Shown: positions 61,053-64,000 of the stretch, piece by piece
Layout: every line of letters begins with the position of its first letter
Numbering within the stretch: position 1 is the first letter of the stretch
Source: Candidatus Latescibacterota bacterium
GTDB taxonomy: Bacteria; Latescibacterota; UBA2968; GCA-2709665
NCBI GenBank assembly: GCA_021295655.1
Contig: JAGWBX010000002.1
Coordinates: 62,001 to 126,000 of the forward strand
Direction of reading: 5' to 3'
DNA length: 64,000 nucleotides
Position numbers and translations under genes: made by a program
Notes under the pieces: model-generated
The model's input: the letters and a program-made list of their open reading frames with translations, nothing else
Database searches by the model: none
Told to the model about the DNA's origin: nothing

Positions 61053-62405
61053 CTAAGTGGACCCGTTTTCGGCCAGCACGTTACACCCGGACTCCGCGCC
61101 CCTTTCAAACACGCCTCGAGCGACGAGCAGCGCACTCTCCCGATCCCTGACGCGGCCGTCGAGCTGCCCGTCTTCCACTGCCCTCAAGACGGCCTTGAAC
61201 GACGGCCCCGGCGTATACCCGAGCTTGATCAGATCCCGGCCGGTAATCAACGGTTCCGGACGTATCTCTTCGGGTTCCAGTGTTTCCAGAGCCTGTCGAC
61301 AGAAATGGTAATTCTCGAGATTCCGGTGGCTGGACATACAGTCCACCCTGTGCAGTTCCAGGTGTTCGTCGAATCGCTCCAGGCGCAGGAACCGCTTCAA
61401 CCTGCTCGCGCGCATCTGGCGAACGTGCATGAACCGGTGATGGTCCGCCACCAACCGAACGATGTGACGGGTCGCCTCGCCGGAGAACCGCAGCCTGCGG
61501 CAAATCTCATCCGTCATCTGCGCACCCACGGCGGCGTGATTGTCAAACCGGATACGGTCGGCCCGTCTGAACGTGCGGGGCTTCCCCACGTCATGCAACA
61601 GCACCGCCATGGCCAGTCCGGGCGACGGGTTGCGCATCAGCCCCAGCATGATCAACGTGTGGGTCAGCACGTCGCCTTCGGGATGATACTCAGGCGGCTG
61701 CGGGACACCATCCAGTTCGAGTACCTCTGGCGCCACCCCGTTCATCAGCCCGGAATCGATAAGCCATCGTACCCCGAGCGGCGCGCCCCCTTCAGTCAGG
61801 ATTCTGACGAATTCGTCCCGGACACGCTCTACGCTGACCTCCGCGAGGTCAGCGCTCGAACGCCGTATCGCCCCGAACGTGGCCGCATCGATCCGCCAGT
61901 GCAATCGGCATCCGAGCCGAACCGCTCTCATCATTCGCAGACGATCTTCCGTAAACCGGTCCTCGGCGGTTCCAATGGTCCGGATTGTCTTCCGCTCAAT
62001 GTCCGCCAGGCCGCCCACGTAGTCCAGTACCCGATCCGTCAGGGGGTCCCAGAACATCCCGTTCACCGTGAAATCACGACGCCGGGCATCCTCGGCTTCG
62101 CCGGCAAATTCGACCGCATCCGGATGCCGCCCGTCGCTGTAACCCAGGTCGCGCCGAAAACGGGCGACCTCGAAGCTATGCCCCGCCAGGCGCACCTCGA
62201 CCACCCCGAAATGCGCACCGACGGGCCGGGTGTTTTGGAATATGTCGATCACCTGCTGAGGATCGGCGTCGGTGGCGACGTCGTAGTCCCGCGGCGCCAG
62301 CCCGAGTTGCAGGTCCCTCACGCAGCCGCCGGCCAGCAACGCCCGGAATCCGCGTGCGTTGAGGCGTCGAACCACCTCAACGGCCGTATCGAGTGCAGAA
62401 ACCAT
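61053..62405 (-). CDS. CCA-adding enzyme / poly(A) polymerase family with HD domain
   Basis: 450 residues. Class II nucleotidyltransferase: FRALLAGGCVRDLQLG, DYDVATDADPQQV, the RRRDFTVNGMFWDP motif and RFTEDRLRMMRAVRL; then an HD domain (VLLHDVGKPRTF, NHAAVGAQM). The HD domain suits a CCA enzyme with phosphohydrolase activity or a poly(A) polymerase-like tRNA nucleotidyltransferase. Start ATG 62405, with a TTG at 62414 overlapping the murA stop as TTGA as an alternative. Downstream of murA. Confidence 0.87.
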   Translation of the reverse strand: MVSALDTAVEVVRRLNARGFRALLAGGCVRDLQLGLAPRDYDVATDADPQQVIDIFQNTRPVGAHFGVVEVRLAGHSFEVARFRRDLGYSDGRHPDAVEFAGEAEDARRRDFTVNGMFWDPLTDRVLDYVGGLADIERKTIRTIGTAEDRFTEDRLRMMRAVRLGCRLHWRIDAATFGAIRRSSADLAEVSVERVRDEFVRILTEGGAPLGVRWLIDSGLMNGVAPEVLELDGVPQPPEYHPEGDVLTHTLIMLGLMRNPSPGLAMAVLLHDVGKPRTFRRADRIRFDNHAAVGAQMTDEICRRLRFSGEATRHIVRLVADHHRFMHVRQMRASRLKRFLRLERFDEHLELHRVDCMSSHRNLENYHFCRQALETLEPEEIRPEPLITGRDLIKLGYTPGPSFKAVLRAVEDGQLDGRVRDRESALLVARGVFERGAESGCNVLAENGST

Positions 62406-62410
62406 CGGGT

Positions 62411-63703
62411 TCAATCCGGAGGAACGGGAACCCGCTCGATCCGGGCGCCCAGCGTGCGAAGCCGTTCGTCGATGCGGTCATACCCGCGATCGATCTGTTC
62501 GATGTTCCGGATCACACTCCGGCCCTCGGCGCACAGGCCGGCGATCAACAATGCCATCCCGGCCCGGATGTCGGGGCTTGTGATCCGCTCCCCGTACAGC
62601 TTCGACGGGCCCACGACAACGGCCCGGTGCGGGTCGCAGATGATGATCTCGGCCCCCATTTCGATCAGCCGGTCCAGCCAGAACAGCCGGCTCTCGTACA
62701 TTTTTTCGAAAAACAGGACGGTTCCCCGGGCCTGTGTGGCGACAACAATCGCAATGCTCATCAGATCCGCGGGAAACCCCGGCCACGGGTCGTCGAAGAT
62801 CTTCGGAATCGCGTCTCCGACGTCCCGGACGATCTGCAGCCTCTGATCGTCGGGAACCAGAATGTCATCTCCGTCGACCATCACCTCCACCCCGAGCCGT
62901 TCAAAGACCATCAGACTCCGTCGCATATGATGCGGCGCCGCGTCTGTGATCCGTATCTCACCGTGGGTTACCGCGGCGAGACCGATGAAGCTCCCCACCT
63001 CCATATAATCAGGTCCGATGGTATGTTCGCCGCCGCATAGCGCGTTTACGCCTTCGACGGTCAGTTCATTCGTGCCGACGCCCGAAATCCGGGCGCCCAT
63101 GGCGTTGAGCAGATGGCACAACTCCTGCACGTGCGGCTCAGAGGCCGCGTTGCGAATGACGGTTGTACCTTCGGCAAGGGTGGACGCCATGATGACGTTT
63201 TCCGTTCCGGTCACGCTCCGCTCATCCAGAAAAATATCCGCGCCGGTCAATCCGTCCGGCGCCCACATTTCATAGACGTGGCTGGTTTCTATGCGTGCGC
63301 CCAGCGCTTCCAGCGCACGAAGGTGGGTATCGAGGCGCCGGCGTCCTATTCTGTCACCGCCCGGCCGGGGCATCGTGGCGCGGCCATGGCGCGCGAGAAG
63401 CGGTCCCGCGAGAAGGATGCTGCCGCGGACCCTTTTGCAGAAATCGGGATTCAGGGCGGTCTTGCTGAGGGAAGCCGCGCATGCCGTCAGTTCGGCCCCG
63501 CCGGAATGCTGAACCGAGACGCCCAGATCGCGCAGGATCGCGATCTGGGTGAGTACGTCTCCTATTGGCGGCGCATTCTTCAACGCCACCGTATCGTCTG
63601 TCAGCAACGTCGCGGCGAGGAGCGTAAGCGCGGCATTCTTATTGCCGAGCGGCCTGATGGTCCCGGAAAGCTGAAATCCGCCTTCGATCACGAACTGTTC
63701 CAT
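62411..63703 (-). CDS. murA: UDP-N-acetylglucosamine 1-carboxyvinyltransferase with Asp in place of catalytic Cys
   Basis: 430 residues. First committed step of peptidoglycan synthesis. [25 protein letters not shown] start, [15 protein letters not shown], then [17 protein letters not shown], where most MurA enzymes have PGGC. The active-site cysteine is D117 here. Such Asp-type MurA (mycobacteria, chlamydia) is resistant to fosfomycin, which alkylates cysteine. ATG at 63701-63703 with no clear ribosome site; strong promoter 70-95 bases upstream. The CCA-type gene follows at once. Confidence 0.94.
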   Translation of the reverse strand: MEQFVIEGGFQLSGTIRPLGNKNAALTLLAATLLTDDTVALKNAPPIGDVLTQIAILRDLGVSVQHSGGAELTACAASLSKTALNPDFCKRVRGSILLAGPLLARHGRATMPRPGGDRIGRRRLDTHLRALEALGARIETSHVYEMWAPDGLTGADIFLDERSVTGTENVIMASTLAEGTTVIRNAASEPHVQELCHLLNAMGARISGVGTNELTVEGVNALCGGEHTIGPDYMEVGSFIGLAAVTHGEIRITDAAPHHMRRSLMVFERLGVEVMVDGDDILVPDDQRLQIVRDVGDAIPKIFDDPWPGFPADLMSIAIVVATQARGTVLFFEKMYESRLFWLDRLIEMGAEIIICDPHRAVVVGPSKLYGERITSPDIRAGMALLIAGLCAEGRSVIRNIEQIDRGYDRIDERLRTLGARIERVPVPPD

Positions 63704-63770
63704 AACGACCCACGTTCCGATGCGCCCCGGTCTGGTAAAATCAGGTCCTGCGTCTTTCGCGGTAAGTTAC

Positions 63771-63799
63771 AATATAACACATCCTTATACAACAATCAA
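63771..63799 (-). promoter_or_regulatory. sigma-70-type promoter of murA
   Basis: Minus strand: TTGATT (63794-63799), 17-bp spacer, TATATT (63771-63776) in an AT-rich gap. The leader would be about 60 bases. Confidence 0.75.
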
Positions 63800-63868
63800 G
63801 AGATTTGTACGCGGTGGCGCCCCGGATCCCGTGCGGCCGGACGTGCGGGCCCGGGCCGCGGCGTGCAT

Positions 63869-64000
63869 TCAGACAACCGAAGCGGTCGCGGCCGCATCGG
63901 GACGGATATACAACTGTCCGCACCCCGCCGCGATATCCACGCCTCGGCTGTACCGCACGGTCGTTGTCAAATGCGCGTTCCTGAGGACGTCCACAAACCG
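63869..64000 (-). CDS. rlmN: 23S rRNA (adenine-C2)-methyltransferase RlmN, C-terminal fragment
   Basis: The last 43 codons enter from the right edge and end with TGA at 63869-63871. The peptide reads [20 protein letters not shown], then [11 protein letters not shown], the conserved end of the radical-SAM enzyme RlmN, including the cysteine in GCGQL that forms the methyl-transfer thiohemiketal/disulfide site (C355-type). Everything else lies outside the window. The tail after GQL is longer than usual by about 12 residues. Confidence 0.85.
   Translation of the reverse strand, partial: RFVDVLRNAHLTTTVRYSRGVDIAAGCGQLYIRPDAAATASVV

Noticed and set aside
1..64000. tRNA genes, rRNA, CRISPR arrays, prophage or a complete transposase
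   Set aside because: No cloverleaf with a TTCGA arm, no regular spacer-repeat arrays, no integrase, terminase or transposase motifs were found. The repeats look like REP or MITE elements, not whole insertion sequences.

Overview
The window is 64 kb of GC-rich bacterial chromosome, probably from an uncultivated member of the FCB side of the tree. The gene set fits Candidatus Latescibacterota or a close relative: a GWxTD-type protein, a TonB receptor with a carboxypeptidase-like N-terminal domain, a phytanoyl-CoA dioxygenase, hydantoinase A/B, an N-acyl-D-amino-acid deacylase and beta-propeller glycosidase-like proteins beside ordinary housekeeping genes. This placement is an inference from gene content. 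I see no rRNA, tRNA, CRISPR array, phage module or complete insertion sequence.

Region by region. 1-12 kb (minus strand): the start of an acyl-CoA dehydrogenase, an FMN/Fe-S glutamate-synthase-type protein, a methyltransferase, a TlpA-like thioredoxin with an outer-membrane barrel, an NHL-repeat lipoprotein, then catabolic genes (ceramidase-like, phytanoyl dioxygenase, glycosidase-like propeller, D-aminoacylase). 12-15.4 kb: a second thioredoxin/barrel pair and two tandem ankyrin lipoproteins. 15.5-27.8 kb: organic-nitrogen and carbon scavenging (HyuB, HyuA, CocE-type hydrolase, dimethylformamidase-like protein, isochorismatase-like hydrolase, a propeller glycosidase, hydroxypyruvate-reductase-like dehydrogenase, Gfo/Idh/MocA oxidoreductase) with dusA. 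27.9-41.4 kb: a fused indolepyruvate:ferredoxin oxidoreductase, GWxTD protein, Rieske protein, lipA, miaB, queG, a degenerate IscU-like protein, NuoI-like ferredoxin, rny, erpA, peroxiredoxin and superoxide dismutase, a strongly Fe-S and redox block. 41.6-46.6 kb: panC, panB, deoxynucleoside kinase, folK, folB, ygfZ. 46.8-50.4 kb (plus strand): lipoprotein, TonB receptor, quinone reductase. 50.5-64 kb: RidA-like protein, M42 peptidase, an RpoD-like sigma factor, a phosphodiesterase, murD, cysC, a DUF2156 protein, BpsA, a membrane protein, a CCA-adding-type enzyme, murA and the end of rlmN.

The most unusual property is that several otherwise well-preserved genes are broken by very few changes: outer-membrane barrel 1 (TGA), barrel 2 (two TGAs or frameshifts), the indolepyruvate oxidoreductase (TAA), the RpoD-like sigma factor (TGA), the alkaline-phosphatase-superfamily enzyme (TGA) and rny (out-of-frame deletion). 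Consensus errors, strain decay or stop-codon readthrough could each explain this; TGA is clearly used as a normal stop elsewhere in the window.

The second theme is non-coding structure. A palindromic element recurs at gene 3' ends (13.7, 23.4, 26.7 and 44.1 kb) and sometimes supplies the stop codon. A 161-bp MITE-like or RNA-like element with near-perfect terminal inverted repeats lies directly downstream of a textbook promoter (45.37-45.53 kb). A possible 6S RNA lies upstream of rny. Two further dispersed repeats are present. Several promoters share one architecture, TTGACN, 17 bp, TATATT.
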